A DNA stretch of 43,418 nt from Fidelibacterota bacterium (GTDB lineage Bacteria; Fidelibacterota; UBA8477): assembly GCA_021734045.1 (NCBI GenBank), contig JAIPJR010000010.1, forward strand, positions 1 to 43,418, read 5' to 3'. Made by a program: the position numbers and the translations under genes. Below are positions 8,393-17,725 of the stretch, in pieces. The notes beneath the pieces are model-generated. The model was not told the origin of the DNA. It worked only from the letters and a program-made list of their open reading frames with translations, and did not search any database. The stretch's first letter is position 1, and each line of letters begins with the position of its first letter.

Positions 8393-9328
8393 ATGGGCAG
8401 AAAAAAAATTGCATTAATCGGCGGTGGACAAATCGGTGGCATTCTGGCATTAATCGCCACCCAGAAAGAATTAGGCGATGTGGTTATTCTGGACATCCCC
8501 GATTTTGAAAATCCGGTGAAGGGTAAAGCCCTGGACATTATGGAATTGCGTCCCCATGATGGCTACGATGCCGAAATTATCGGTACCAGCAACTATGCGG
8601 ATATTGCCGATTCTGATGTGGTGATTATTACCGCTGGCGTTCCGCGCAAACCGGGAATGAGCCGGGATGACCTGTTGGAAATCAACCTCAACATCATCAA
8701 AAATGTGGCTGAGAATGTAAAGAAATATGCCCCGAAGGCATTCGTCATCGTCGTATCCAATCCTCTGGATGCCATTGTGTACGCCTTTTACAAAACCAGC
8801 GGATTCCCGAAAAACCAGGTAATCGGTATGGCCGGTGCCTTGGACAGTGGTCGGTTCCGGGCATTCCTGGCTATGGAAACGGGATATTCTGTTCAAGATG
8901 TCCAGTGTCTGGTGCTGGGTGGTCATGGTGATACAATGGTTCCGCTCACCCGCTTGGCTACCATTGGTGGTATTCCGGCAACTGAACTGATTTCCACCGA
9001 CCGTCTGAAAGCCATTGAGGACCGTACCCGCATGGCGGGCGGAGAGATCGTGAAGTTGTTAGGTAATGGCTCGGCATTTTTCAGCCCAGCCCAGTCGGCG
9101 ATTGAGATGGCCGAAGCCTACCTGAGGGACAAAAAACGCATTATTCCCAGCGCAGCCTTATGTGAAGGGGAGTACGGTGTGAATGGCTTGTTCATCGGCG
9201 TTCCCACGGTAATCGGTTCTGGCGGGATTGAAAAAATCCTGGAAGTTAAACTCACAGATGAAGAAAAAGCCGCGCTGAAAGTGACCGTGGAACATGTGTC
9301 TGGTGTGGTAGCGGAGACAGGCCTGTAG
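8393..9328 (+). CDS. mdh: Malate dehydrogenase
   Basis: This is NAD-dependent malate dehydrogenase of the lactate-dehydrogenase-like type (311 residues), interconverting malate and oxaloacetate in the cytoplasm. The start is the ATG at 8393, directly behind TTGGAGG; the TTG at 8381 is part of that ribosome-binding site. The Rossmann motif is GGGQIGG (residues 10-16). Substrate-loop arginines are Arg85 and Arg91 in GVPRKPGMSRDDLL; the Arg at the first position marks malate rather than lactate specificity. SNPLDAIVY follows, and the catalytic His178 is in LGGHGD. It stands alone, with its own candidate promoter and a strong terminator at 9367-9403. Confidence 0.97.
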   Translation: MGRKKIALIGGGQIGGILALIATQKELGDVVILDIPDFENPVKGKALDIMELRPHDGYDAEIIGTSNYADIADSDVVIITAGVPRKPGMSRDDLLEINLNIIKNVAENVKKYAPKAFVIVVSNPLDAIVYAFYKTSGFPKNQVIGMAGALDSGRFRAFLAMETGYSVQDVQCLVLGGHGDTMVPLTRLATIGGIPATELISTDRLKAIEDRTRMAGGEIVKLLGNGSAFFSPAQSAIEMAEAYLRDKKRIIPSAALCEGEYGVNGLFIGVPTVIGSGGIEKILEVKLTDEEKAALKVTVEHVSGVVAETGL

Positions 9329-9366
9329 GTTCATCTCAGTTAACCCAATTGTCTGCTAAGACGAAT

Positions 9367-9403
9367 AAGCCCTGGTTATCTAACCGGGGCTTATATTTTT
9401 TTT
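9367..9403 (+). terminator. Rho-independent terminator of mdh
   Basis: An 11-bp stem with one G-T pair (AAGCCCTGGTT at 9367-9377, AACCGGGGCTT at 9382-9392) encloses the loop ATCT. It is followed by a run of eight T (9396-9403). It lies 38 bases after the mdh stop. Confidence 0.9.
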
Positions 9404-9445
9404 AAAAAAAGGAGAAAACCTAAAGGCTGTTTAATGTGAATTGTG

Positions 9446-9479
9446 GTCAAATAAGAAGCCCGGCAAAATTGCCGGGCTT
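9446..9479 (-). terminator. Probable terminator of the TlpA-like gene
   Basis: A perfect 9-bp stem (AAGCCCGGC at 9456-9464 and GCCGGGCTT at 9471-9479) is followed on the minus strand by a moderately T-rich CTTATTTG. It sits about 80 bases past the stop of the minus-strand thioredoxin gene. Its stem resembles that of the mdh terminator. Confidence 0.55.
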
Positions 9480-9561
9480 GTCTATTTAAGGAGGGTCTAT
9501 GATATTGCTGCTGTGTGCTTATAGCACATCGGAACCAAAAGGTTCCATAAAAAAATCCGGT

Positions 9562-10059
9562 TTATAACAATTCTTTGATATCCGCTTCAAAAACACTATC
9601 AGCGCGGTAGCCCACATACTTGCGCTGGATGTTACCCTTCCGGTCAATGACAAAGGTCGTGGGAATGCCGTTCACCCCGCCGTAGGCTTTCACAACTTCA
9701 CCGTTTCCGTAAACCACCGGATAGTTAATCTTGTATTCCTGGGCGAAAGGTACAACCGCTTTGGGACCGTTTTGGTCCAGGGAAATGCCAATGATAACCA
9801 GATCATCCTTGTATTTCTCCTGCAGTTTTACAAACCCCGGGATTTCCATTTTACAGGGACCACACCAGGTTGCCCAGAAGTCCACAATGACGATTTTACC
9901 TTCAAATTCGGAAAGCGAAACCGCCTTACCGTTGATATCGGGCAGGCTGAAATCGGGCGCTGTTTGGGCGCTACTTGTGGTGGTACCTAATATGGCGAAC
10001 ACGCCGATTACAGCGATGACGCTGACGACGGCGGTTAACATTTTTTTCTTTTTCTGCAT
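9562..10059 (-). CDS. TlpA/ResA-like thiol-disulfide oxidoreductase
   Basis: The 165-residue protein has an N-terminal hydrophobic segment (residues 8-31, ending SSAQ) that acts as a signal peptide or anchor. A thioredoxin domain of the AhpC/TSA-TlpA type follows. The active site is WCGPC with Cys66 and Cys69, preceded by VIVDFWAT, and the cis-proline loop is GIPTTFVID. The inserted segment GISLDQNGPKAVVPFAQEY is typical of TlpA/ResA. Such proteins reduce disulfides in periplasmic apocytochrome c or other substrates. The ATG at 10059 has a GGAG site 10 bases upstream. It is divergent from the pullulanase gene and has no cytochrome-biogenesis neighbours here, so its partner is unknown. Confidence 0.92.
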   Translation of the reverse strand: MQKKKKMLTAVVSVIAVIGVFAILGTTTSSAQTAPDFSLPDINGKAVSLSEFEGKIVIVDFWATWCGPCKMEIPGFVKLQEKYKDDLVIIGISLDQNGPKAVVPFAQEYKINYPVVYGNGEVVKAYGGVNGIPTTFVIDRKGNIQRKYVGYRADSVFEADIKELL

Positions 10060-10222
10060 GAAAGGCTCTCCTGTTCTGTTGACCTTTGAGATGGGAAAAA
10101 TGCATTGGGTTACAAAATAATGTTCGTGTTACCGACTGAAAGCATAATGGTTCCCGGTAGCCCTTAACAATTGGCGAGACGGTCTGTACGGCTTATGTTA
10201 GCCCTCAAAGGCAGGAGGAGAT

Positions 10223-12355
10223 ATGTCCGTTCCCCACACCGGAGCCAGCGTGCTCTCAGGCATTTCACTCATTTTTCTAATGGCCTGTCAGCCTGTTCCG
10301 GAAACCGATTCCCATACAGCATCTCACACAGGAGTGCCACCCTTGACCAAACCGCTTTTCCAATTGCAATCCGATAAACCGATGGGGCTTACCCTGACGG
10401 ATGACATGGCCACATTTAGAGTATTTGCCCCCAATGCCACCCAGGTATCTCTGGTTCTGTTCCAACAGCACACAGATAAGGCCGGGAATGACATTCCCAT
10501 GCACCGGGATGAAGACGGCGTATGGGAAACCATGCTAAGCTGGCCACAGGACTGGAAATTTTATGGCTACCGCCTGGATGGTCCCCGCACCAATATACAC
10601 ATGTACGATCCATCGGTGGTTGTGGCTGATCCTTACAGCCAGGCGGTGGTGCGCTTTAATCATTACACCTATCCTTCCAAAACACTGATTCCGGAGAATT
10701 CCCCGTACGATTGGGAAGGAGATTCCTGGATCCGGCGACCGTGGGAAGACTACATGATTCTGGAAGCCCATCTGAAAGATCTGACCGCTCATCCATCTGC
10801 GCAAAGCTCCCAATCAGGTTCCTACACCGGCTTGCTGAACAGCTCCCTTGGCGGTCTGAAGCACATAAAAAAAATGGGCTATAATGCGGTGGAGTTTTTG
10901 CCCTTGCACGAATTTGGCTATCTGGAGGTGGATTATAAAAATCCTGATGCGCCGGTTTTTAATGATTGGAATCCGTACGCCAAAAACCACTGGGGATACA
11001 TGACCTCCTACTTTTTCGCGCCCACCTCACGCTACGCTTCCGACGGTTCGGAAGTCAAAGGTGAGTACACCGGGACGACCGGGAAAGCGGTCACCGAGAT
11101 GAAGGACATGGTGAAAGCATTACACCAGAACGGTATCGCTGTGATTATGGATGTGGTGTACAACCATGTATCCCAGTATGATGCTAATCCCCTGAAATAC
11201 ATTGATAAACAGTACTATTTTCGACTGGACGAAAATGGGGACTTTCTCTCCAAAAGCGGTTGCGGCAATGATTTACGCACCGAGAGTCCCATGGCCCGCC
11301 GGCTCATCGTGGAGAGCATTCTTTTTTGGATGAAGGAATACCATATTGATGGATTTCGATTCGACCTGGCGGCAATGATAGACATGGAAACGGTGCAGGC
11401 GATCACCGAAGCAGCCCGGGCAGTGAATCCGGATGTGATTCTTATTGGCGAGCCCTGGGGCGGTGGTGGATACAATCCGGCTGAACTGGCTGAAGCCGGC
11501 TGGGCGTCGTGGAATGATCATTTTCGCAATGCCATCAAGGGGCGTAATCCCAATCCGGAAAACCATGACACCGGATTCATTTTCGGTCAGCTCTGGGACC
11601 ACCATGATTTGAAATTTTACCAGGCGCTCATGTCCGGATATACGCGGGAATTGGGCGGGCATTACCAGGAGCCCCGCCAGAGTGTGAACTATCTGGCCTC
11701 CCATGATGACCACACCCTGGGCGATTTTATTCGGATTGGTCTGGGGGATGTGGGTATCCATGAAACCGTACAACGTCAGGCTATGGCGGAGTTGACCCGC
11801 GAGCAGATACAGACGCATAAACTAGCTGCTCTGGCGCTTTTTACCAGCCAGGGACCGGTGATGGTTCACGAGGGACAGAGTTGGGGTCGCGCAAAAGTCA
11901 TCGCGGAAACCGATGTGGATGAATCGCGGATTGGGCAGTTGGATCACAATTCCTATGACAAGGACAACGCGACCAACTGGCTGAACTGGAATGACGCGGC
12001 ACTGAATCATGAGCTGGTAAATTATTACGCCGGCTTGATTGACATTCGTAAACGCCTGGATCTGCTGCGCGATGCCACACCGGGAATACGGCAATTTTTA
12101 CCTGCTGAAAATGGCCAGTCACTGGCGTTCATGATTCCTGAAAATTCCGGTGGAGATCCCGCTGTGGTGGTGGTTTTGAATGGACATCCTACGGAAAAAA
12201 CAGCAGTGACTTTACCATCCGGTTCCTGGTTGATATTAGCAGATGAAAAACGCGTCGAGACCGGTGGTTTGGGTGTGGTGAAGGGTCGTGTGAGCGTCCC
12301 GGCCGGGTCGGGTAAAATTTTACTACACAAGCGATTCAAGCAGGGCATTGAATAA
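10223..12355 (+). CDS. Pullulanase/isoamylase-type GH13 lipoprotein
   Basis: The 710-residue protein starts with a lipoprotein signal (ISLIFLMAC, Cys22). A CBM48-like beta domain follows (about 55-160, [18 protein letters not shown]), then a GH13 catalytic barrel and a C-terminal beta domain. All four GH13 regions are intact: DVVYNH (Asp310), GFRFDLAAM (nucleophile Asp381), IGEPWG (acid/base Glu410) and ASHDDH (His494, Asp495). The architecture matches type I pullulanases and debranching enzymes that hydrolyse alpha-1,6 bonds in alpha-glucans. The lipid anchor suggests action on imported or surface-bound glycans rather than intracellular glycogen. The ATG at 10223 follows AGGAGGAG. YjbQ follows 34 bases later. 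GlgX or amylopullulanase labels are possible alternatives. Confidence 0.9.
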   Translation: MSVPHTGASVLSGISLIFLMACQPVPETDSHTASHTGVPPLTKPLFQLQSDKPMGLTLTDDMATFRVFAPNATQVSLVLFQQHTDKAGNDIPMHRDEDGVWETMLSWPQDWKFYGYRLDGPRTNIHMYDPSVVVADPYSQAVVRFNHYTYPSKTLIPENSPYDWEGDSWIRRPWEDYMILEAHLKDLTAHPSAQSSQSGSYTGLLNSSLGGLKHIKKMGYNAVEFLPLHEFGYLEVDYKNPDAPVFNDWNPYAKNHWGYMTSYFFAPTSRYASDGSEVKGEYTGTTGKAVTEMKDMVKALHQNGIAVIMDVVYNHVSQYDANPLKYIDKQYYFRLDENGDFLSKSGCGNDLRTESPMARRLIVESILFWMKEYHIDGFRFDLAAMIDMETVQAITEAARAVNPDVILIGEPWGGGGYNPAELAEAGWASWNDHFRNAIKGRNPNPENHDTGFIFGQLWDHHDLKFYQALMSGYTRELGGHYQEPRQSVNYLASHDDHTLGDFIRIGLGDVGIHETVQRQAMAELTREQIQTHKLAALALFTSQGPVMVHEGQSWGRAKVIAETDVDESRIGQLDHNSYDKDNATNWLNWNDAALNHELVNYYAGLIDIRKRLDLLRDATPGIRQFLPAENGQSLAFMIPENSGGDPAVVVVLNGHPTEKTAVTLPSGSWLILADEKRVETGGLGVVKGRVSVPAGSGKILLHKRFKQGIE

Positions 12356-12389
12356 TGGATGTACTCCGCAAAGGCAGGAGGAGGAGATT

Positions 12390-12812
12390 GTGAAATCATT
12401 ACGCGAATATTTGTACCTCAACATTCCGGAGCGAATGGGCTTTCTCAACATCACCTCCAGGGTGGAAGAGGTCGTGGCAAAGAGCGGCGTGAAAGAGGGC
12501 TTATGTTTGGTAAATGCCATGCACATCACCGCTTCGGTTTTCATCAATGACGATGAGCCGGGCCTGCATGAAGATTACAAGCGCTGGCTGGAGTGGTTGG
12601 CGCCTTTCGATCCCAGCCCGGAGAAATACCACCATAATCGAACGGGTGAGGACAATGGCGATGCCCACCATAAGCGGCAGATTATGGGTCGGGAAGTGGT
12701 TGTGGCCATTACCGAGGGAAAACTGGACTTTGGCCCGTGGGAGCAGATCTTTTACGGGGAATTTGACGGCCGGCGCCGGAAGCGGGTACTGGTGAAAATC
12801 ATCGGTGAGTGA
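12390..12812 (+). CDS. yjbQ: YjbQ/UPF0047-family protein
   Basis: I chose the GTG at 12390 because the strong GGAGGAGGAG lies just before it, giving 140 residues, the usual family length; a TTG at 12348 in the same frame has no such support. Conserved features are [19 protein letters not shown], the metal-site region [16 protein letters not shown], and [22 protein letters not shown]0047 members bind a metal through conserved His residues, and some have been reported to have weak thiamine-phosphate synthase activity; the real role is unclear. It follows the pullulanase gene by 34 bases on the same strand and probably shares its transcript. The leader resembles that of the pullulanase gene: both read AAAGGCAGGAGGAG. 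Confidence 0.88.
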   Translation: MKSLREYLYLNIPERMGFLNITSRVEEVVAKSGVKEGLCLVNAMHITASVFINDDEPGLHEDYKRWLEWLAPFDPSPEKYHHNRTGEDNGDAHHKRQIMGREVVVAITEGKLDFGPWEQIFYGEFDGRRRKRVLVKIIGE

Positions 12813-12878
12813 AAACCTCATCAGCGCCTTCGAACGTCACCCTATTTTAACCCACCAGAATTAATCCCGAAACTTTTC

Positions 12879-12900
12879 ACCGGTTTGTCCAATAACCGGT
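12879..12900. other. Hairpin between convergent genes yjbQ and ybfF-like
   Basis: ACCGGTT (12879-12885) and AACCGGT (12894-12900) form a perfect 7-bp stem that touches the stop codon of the minus-strand esterase. Neither flank has a convincing T run. A role in termination between the convergent genes is only suggested by position. Confidence 0.4.
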
Positions 12901-13664
12901 TATCCGATAAAACCGCGCACAAGTTGTACAAATGCTTCCGGTGCATCCGCATGGACCCAGTGGGTTGCATTGGAAATGGTTTCGATAGTGGCCGATGTGA
13001 AATGGGAATGGATATGTTCCTCATCTTCCGGTAAAATGTAATCTGATTTTCCTCCACGGATGAAACAGGTCGGGATGGTTATCGGCGAACCGGGAAGCGT
13101 GGTAGCATTCAAATTATCATAATTGTCACGCAGGGCGGACAGATTCAGTTGCCAGAAAAACTCACCAGCGGCATCGCGTTTTACATTCTTGAGCAAAAAT
13201 TGTCGGATTGCCGGATTGGGGATTGCGGATTTAAGTGCTTGATCCAGCTCTCTGCGATTGGTATAGGTTTGCAGTTCCAATTTTTCCATGGCTGACAACA
13301 TTTCCAGATGACGCGGTGGGTACGCTCGCGGTGCAATGTCCACAACAACGAGCTTCTGCACATAATCAGGATAATCATCTGCCATGACCATGGCGGTTTT
13401 ACCGCCCATGGAATGTCCCAGGATCACCGCCGATTCCAATCCATGTCGCTGCATGAATTCCACCACATCCCGCGCCATCAATTGGTAAGTCATTACATCA
13501 CAATGCGGTGAAGCGCCGTGATTCCGGGCGTCCAGCGTGAAGACCTTTAGTGAATGGGCCAATGTTTGCGCGGTAGCGAACCAATTGTCTGAGGAACCGA
13601 ATAATCCGTGTAAAATGATAAGGGGTGTTCCGGTGCCGTAGGATTGAAAATGAAGGGGATACAT
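12900..13664 (-). CDS. YbfF-like alpha/beta hydrolase (esterase)
   Basis: This 254-residue alpha/beta hydrolase resembles the YbfF/ABHD11 esterases: HGLFGSSDNW (residues 19-28), LDARNHGASPH, nucleophile elbow GHSMGG with Ser85, acid probably Asp208 in GGKSDYI, and base His238 in THWVHADAPE. YbfF enzymes hydrolyse short acyl esters, including acyl-CoA and palmitoyl thioesters in E. coli; the substrate here is unknown. There is no signal peptide, so the enzyme is cytoplasmic. It is convergent with yjbQ, and its start lies 136 bases from the divergent ptrB-like gene. No strong ribosome-binding site was seen (GGGGGT-like bases lie within the start region). Confidence 0.9.
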   Translation of the reverse strand: MYPLHFQSYGTGTPLIILHGLFGSSDNWFATAQTLAHSLKVFTLDARNHGASPHCDVMTYQLMARDVVEFMQRHGLESAVILGHSMGGKTAMVMADDYPDYVQKLVVVDIAPRAYPPRHLEMLSAMEKLELQTYTNRRELDQALKSAIPNPAIRQFLLKNVKRDAAGEFFWQLNLSALRDNYDNLNATTLPGSPITIPTCFIRGGKSDYILPEDEEHIHSHFTSATIETISNATHWVHADAPEAFVQLVRGFIG

Positions 13665-13800
13665 GGGGGTAGTTTACACACTCACCTTTCAGGGAACAAA
13701 CATTCCGATTGCCCAAAAACAGTAGAAATCCGGCTACTTCCCGATTCTCTCCCGGCGTATATTTTCCGCTGATAATTTTCTTAAACAGGGGGAGCCAATC

Positions 13801-15972
13801 ATGCAAAGGCGGAATTCGGAGAGAATGCATCTGAGAAAACGGAACAGGCTGTTTTTATTAAGCGGTGCGATACTATTAGGGAGTATTATGGTGGCCGGTT
13901 GCGCCGGGCACGTGAAAGATATGAAGAATATGAAACAAATGAAACCGCCGACAGCGCAGCGGATTGCGCGGGTGGATACCACATTGGGTGATGTGCGTAC
14001 CGATTACTATTACTGGCTCAGGGATCGTGAAAATCCAGTAGTGATTACGTACCTGGAGGCGGAAAATAAATACGCCCGGAAAATGATGGCACCCACTGAA
14101 AAACTTCAGGAGCTGCTTTTCCAGGAGCTAAAAGGGCGCATTAAGGAGGATGATCAATCAGTCCCGGTCCGTAAGGGGGAATATTACTATTACTCCCGGG
14201 ACGAAGCGGGTAAACAGTACAGCATTTTCTGCCGGAAAAAGGGGAGTCTGGAAACAGGAGAAGAGGTGCTTTTAGATGAAAATGTCCTGGCGGAGGGATT
14301 TGACTATCACCGGGTACGCACCATGCGGATCAGCCCGGATCATAATCTGCTGGCGTTCGTCACGGATACATCGGGCAACGAGATTTATACGCTGTATGTG
14401 AAAGATTTGCGCACCGGAGAACGACTCCTTGATGTTATTCCCGCTATAGATGGTGATGTGCAGTGGGCCAACGATAATCGCACGCTTTTTTATACCAAGC
14501 AGGATGCAGCCCACCGACCGTATCAGCTGTATCGCCATACGCTGGGAAGTGATGGTATAGATGAGCTGGTTTTCACCGAACCGGACGAACGATTCTGGCT
14601 GGACATTGGCAAGACGAAGGATGAACAGTACCTGCTCATCAATCTGGGGAGTAAAATCACCTCGGAAGTGTGGTTTTTGAGTGCTGATAGGCCAGCCGAT
14701 GCGTTTAAGCTCATCGAAGAGCGCAAGAATGGCCGGGAGTATTCGGTGACGCATCGAAACGGGAAATTTTATATCGTCACCAATGATAACGCCCTGAACT
14801 TCCGGCTCATGCAGACGTCGGTCACCTCACCCGGTTATGCCAATTGGGAAGAGGTTTTGCCCTACGATGAAGCGATTAAGCTGGATTATATCAGCGTGTT
14901 CAAGAACTACCTGGCGTTGTTTGAGCGGGCGGAAGGGTTGAAGCGGATTCGTATTTTAAACCCGGTGAATGGTCGTTTACACACCATTACCTATCCGGAT
15001 GCGGCTTACACGGTCTGGCCCACGGGGAATGTGGAATTTGACACAGATGTCCTCCGGTTTGGATACAGCTCATTGGTTTCCCCTACCACTGTTTTCGACT
15101 TCAACATGACCACGCATGAGCGCCATACACTGAAGGTGGATGAGGTACCCGGGTACGATGCCAGTCAGTACGAATCCAAGCGGGTTTGGGCAACTGCAGC
15201 GCATGGCACTCCGATTCCCATTTCGATGGTTTACAAAAAGGGATTTGTCCAAGATGGCAGCCACCCCTGCTGGCTCTATGGTTACGGCGCATACGGCGCC
15301 AGCATGGACCCCTATTTTTCCACAAACCGAGTGAGTTTACTGGATCGTGGGTTTATATACGCTATTGCCCATGTGCGGGGTGGTGGTGAAATGGGACGTC
15401 AGTGGTATGAGGACGGGAAATTTCTCAGGAAGAAGAATACTTTTACCGATTTTATCAATGCGGCTGAATATCTGATTCAGGAAAATTACACGACCAAAGA
15501 GAAACTGGTGGCCAGTGGTGGTAGCGCCGGTGGTCTGCTCATGGGTGCGGTGGCCAACATGCGGCCGGACCTGTTCCAAGCGATTATCGCCGATGTGCCT
15601 TTTGTGGATGTAATCAATACCATGCTGGATCCCACCATCCCGTTGACCGTGGTGGAGTATGACGAATGGGGTAATCCCCATGAAGAGCAGTACTATGCGT
15701 ATATGAAATCCTATGCACCGTATGAAAATGTACGCCGTCAGGCTTATCCGCACATGCTCATCACGGCGGGATTGAATGATCCGCGGGTGGGGTATTGGGA
15801 GCCGGCCAAATGGACCGCGAAATTGCGTTCCATGAAGACCGACGATAATCTCTTACTGCTCAAAACCAACATGGGTGCCGGACATGGTGGTGCATCCGGG
15901 CGGTACGATTATCTGAAGGAGATCGCTTTTGAATATGCGTTTGCTTTGGATCGTTTGGGGATGGGAGAGTAA
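13801..15972 (+). CDS. ptrB: S9A peptidase (oligopeptidase B-like), lipoprotein
   Basis: The 723-residue serine peptidase belongs to the prolyl-oligopeptidase family, closest in pattern to oligopeptidase B. A beta-propeller (about 75-440) is followed by an alpha/beta-hydrolase domain. The triad is Ser575 (GGSAGGLLMG), Asp660 (LNDPRVGYWEP) and His695 (GAGHGG). The oxyanion and entry region HVRGGGEMGRQWYEDGK is also conserved. Oligopeptidase B cleaves short peptides after basic residues. Unlike the usual cytoplasmic enzyme, this one has a lipoprotein signal with lipobox VAGC (Cys34), so it should act in the periplasm or on the surface. The ATG at 13801 follows GGGGGAG with good spacing. Confidence 0.92.
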   Translation: MQRRNSERMHLRKRNRLFLLSGAILLGSIMVAGCAGHVKDMKNMKQMKPPTAQRIARVDTTLGDVRTDYYYWLRDRENPVVITYLEAENKYARKMMAPTEKLQELLFQELKGRIKEDDQSVPVRKGEYYYYSRDEAGKQYSIFCRKKGSLETGEEVLLDENVLAEGFDYHRVRTMRISPDHNLLAFVTDTSGNEIYTLYVKDLRTGERLLDVIPAIDGDVQWANDNRTLFYTKQDAAHRPYQLYRHTLGSDGIDELVFTEPDERFWLDIGKTKDEQYLLINLGSKITSEVWFLSADRPADAFKLIEERKNGREYSVTHRNGKFYIVTNDNALNFRLMQTSVTSPGYANWEEVLPYDEAIKLDYISVFKNYLALFERAEGLKRIRILNPVNGRLHTITYPDAAYTVWPTGNVEFDTDVLRFGYSSLVSPTTVFDFNMTTHERHTLKVDEVPGYDASQYESKRVWATAAHGTPIPISMVYKKGFVQDGSHPCWLYGYGAYGASMDPYFSTNRVSLLDRGFIYAIAHVRGGGEMGRQWYEDGKFLRKKNTFTDFINAAEYLIQENYTTKEKLVASGGSAGGLLMGAVANMRPDLFQAIIADVPFVDVINTMLDPTIPLTVVEYDEWGNPHEEQYYAYMKSYAPYENVRRQAYPHMLITAGLNDPRVGYWEPAKWTAKLRSMKTDDNLLLLKTNMGAGHGGASGRYDYLKEIAFEYAFALDRLGMGE

Positions 15973-16032
15973 AAATATTTTTGTAGCAGATTTGTCGAAA
16001 AATGAAGAATAAAACCCGGGTAGAACCCGCTC

Positions 16033-16195
16033 GCCGAGCGTGCTGAAATCTCATGCGAATTAAACGGCGCTTTCGGCGAGACCGCCCTACCAAACTTGGA
16101 TCGCCGGGTGACTACTAAATCTATCCCGGCACTAAAAGTTCAACTAGATTAGAAATTAGACGCCGCCCTCGGCCAAGCCGCCCCACCAGTTCGAC
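16033..16195. repeat. Decayed GC-rich repeats in a 352-base gene-free stretch
   Basis: The gap 15973-16324 contains no convincing gene. Two related copies of a 33-base motif lie at 16060-16092 and 16156-16188, identical at about 25 of 33 positions. Both contain a TCGGC core followed by CCGCCC and ACCA. Just upstream (16029-16039) is the dyad GCTCGCCGAGC. A segment GCCGAGCGTGCTGAAATCT (16033-16051) has a near match at 19626-19646 in another gap. This looks like remnants of one or more dispersed repeat families. The region also separates the convergent genes ptrB and the M20 peptidase. Confidence 0.6.
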
Positions 16196-16324
16196 TAACC
16201 CTCGGTGAACCCTGTGGTGACTTCGCTATCCGAGCGGTCCGCGTTAACTTGTCGTGTTGTAGCCCGGCAGTTGCCGGACGAAGACGGATCCGCGGCTAAG
16301 ATTTTTGCCTGCGTTAGTCTGCGG

Positions 16325-17707
16325 CTAAACTTGTTTTATCTCAGACAGTTTATGGTACAAAATGACCAGACTGCGAATCCCCATATGGAAATTCTCCAGG
16401 TCCAAATTCTCGTCCGGTGCATGGGCATTCTGGTCCGGCAGGCCAAATCCCACCAGCAATACCTCCGCGTCCAGCGTCTCCGCCAACATGGGAACGATAG
16501 GAATGGAGCCGCCCTCACGGATCAGGACAGCTTCAGTAGCGAAACCTTCCGCAAGTGCAGATTTGGCAGCCTGAATCGACGGACTGTCAATCCCGGCCAG
16601 ATAGCCGCGACCGCCGTGCATGGCTGTTACCGTCACATCCACGCTTTCCGGTGCAATGGATTTCAGGAAACTGGCAACCTGATCAGAAATTTTTCGCCAG
16701 TCCTGATTGGGAACCAGGCGGCAGGAAAGTTTCGCATGCGCCTCGGCGGGAATCACCGTTTTGGCGCCGGGTCCCTGATAGCCGCCCCAGATTCCGTTAA
16801 TGTCCAGCGTAGGGCGTGCCCACAATTGTTCCAGCCGGGTAAATCCTTCTTCCCCACTCAGTACCGGCGCGCCAATGGATTCAGCAAAATTGGTCTCGTC
16901 AAAGGGCAGGCGGGCAATATTTGCATGTTCTTCCGCTGAAATTTCCACCACATCATCGTAAAATCCGGGTACAGTGACATGTCCCGAATCATCCTTCAGT
17001 GCCGCCAGCATTTTGGTCAGGGCATTGAGTGGGTTCGCCACAATTCCGCCGAAAGAGCCGGAGTGCAAGTCGGCAGAAGAACCCCGCACATCGAGTTGCA
17101 GGTAAGCCAGTCCTCGCAGGCCATAGGTGATGCCGGGAAGTCCTTTTTGCAGCATGGGTGTATCGGAAATGAGAATGTAGTCCGAGGCTAACAGTTCCCG
17201 GTGCGTTTTTACTAATTCTTCAAAATGCTCCGAACCCACCTCCTCTTCGCCTTCCAGAACGATTTTCACATTCAAAGGAAGTTTATTCTCTGATTTCAAC
17301 CAGGCGGAAATGGCCGCCAGATGCATGTAAACCTGACCTTTGTCGTCCACCGCACCCCGGGCGTAGAGTTTTTTTCCGCGAGTATCCGGTTCAAAGGGCG
17401 GACTGGTCCATAATTCCACCGGATCCACGGGCTGGACATCATAATGACCGTAAATCAGCAGGGTCGGTTTGCCGGGCTGGTGCAGCCATTCACCATAAAC
17501 GGCTGGATGTCCCGGTGTGGGAATTGTCTGAACTTTTTGAAAGCCAAGACTGTTCATCCTGCCACTAAGCAGGTCAGCCATTTTTGCCATATCCGGTTTG
17601 TGTTCCGGATCTGAACTGATACTGGGAATGCGTAACCCAGCTTTCAAATCATCTAAAAATGATTCAACATGAGAATCCACATAATTCAGGATGTTCTGCT
17701 TCTGCAT
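16325..17707 (-). CDS. M20 family dipeptidase (carnosinase-like)
   Basis: The 460-residue protein is an M20 metallopeptidase of the CNDP/PepV-like dipeptidase group. The dinuclear zinc site is intact: His88 and Asp90 (GHYDVQPVDP), bridging Asp121 (RGAVDDKGQ), catalytic Glu155 and ligand Glu156 (EGEEEVGS), Asp182 (ISDTPM) and His429 (DQNAHAPDEN). The dimerisation or lid domain starts around residue 195 (RGLAYLQLDVRGSSADLHSG). It should cleave dipeptides and similar compounds in the cytoplasm; there is no signal peptide. It lies 18 bases downstream of the M3 peptidase gene on the same strand, so the two probably form a peptide-degradation operon. Confidence 0.94.
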   Translation of the reverse strand: MQKQNILNYVDSHVESFLDDLKAGLRIPSISSDPEHKPDMAKMADLLSGRMNSLGFQKVQTIPTPGHPAVYGEWLHQPGKPTLLIYGHYDVQPVDPVELWTSPPFEPDTRGKKLYARGAVDDKGQVYMHLAAISAWLKSENKLPLNVKIVLEGEEEVGSEHFEELVKTHRELLASDYILISDTPMLQKGLPGITYGLRGLAYLQLDVRGSSADLHSGSFGGIVANPLNALTKMLAALKDDSGHVTVPGFYDDVVEISAEEHANIARLPFDETNFAESIGAPVLSGEEGFTRLEQLWARPTLDINGIWGGYQGPGAKTVIPAEAHAKLSCRLVPNQDWRKISDQVASFLKSIAPESVDVTVTAMHGGRGYLAGIDSPSIQAAKSALAEGFATEAVLIREGGSIPIVPMLAETLDAEVLLVGFGLPDQNAHAPDENLDLENFHMGIRSLVILYHKLSEIKQV

Positions 17708-17725
17708 ATAAGTTGATTCCTGCGT

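Noticed and set aside
9531-9546. GGAACC-AAAA-GGTTCC hairpin as a terminator
   Set aside because: On the minus strand the T run comes before the stem rather than after it, and on the plus strand there is an A run; the stem is only 6 bp.
16205-16939. A 244-codon plus-strand frame opposite the M20 peptidase
   Set aside because: It is a mirror frame of a gene with a complete metal site, and its first third lies in decayed repeat sequence.
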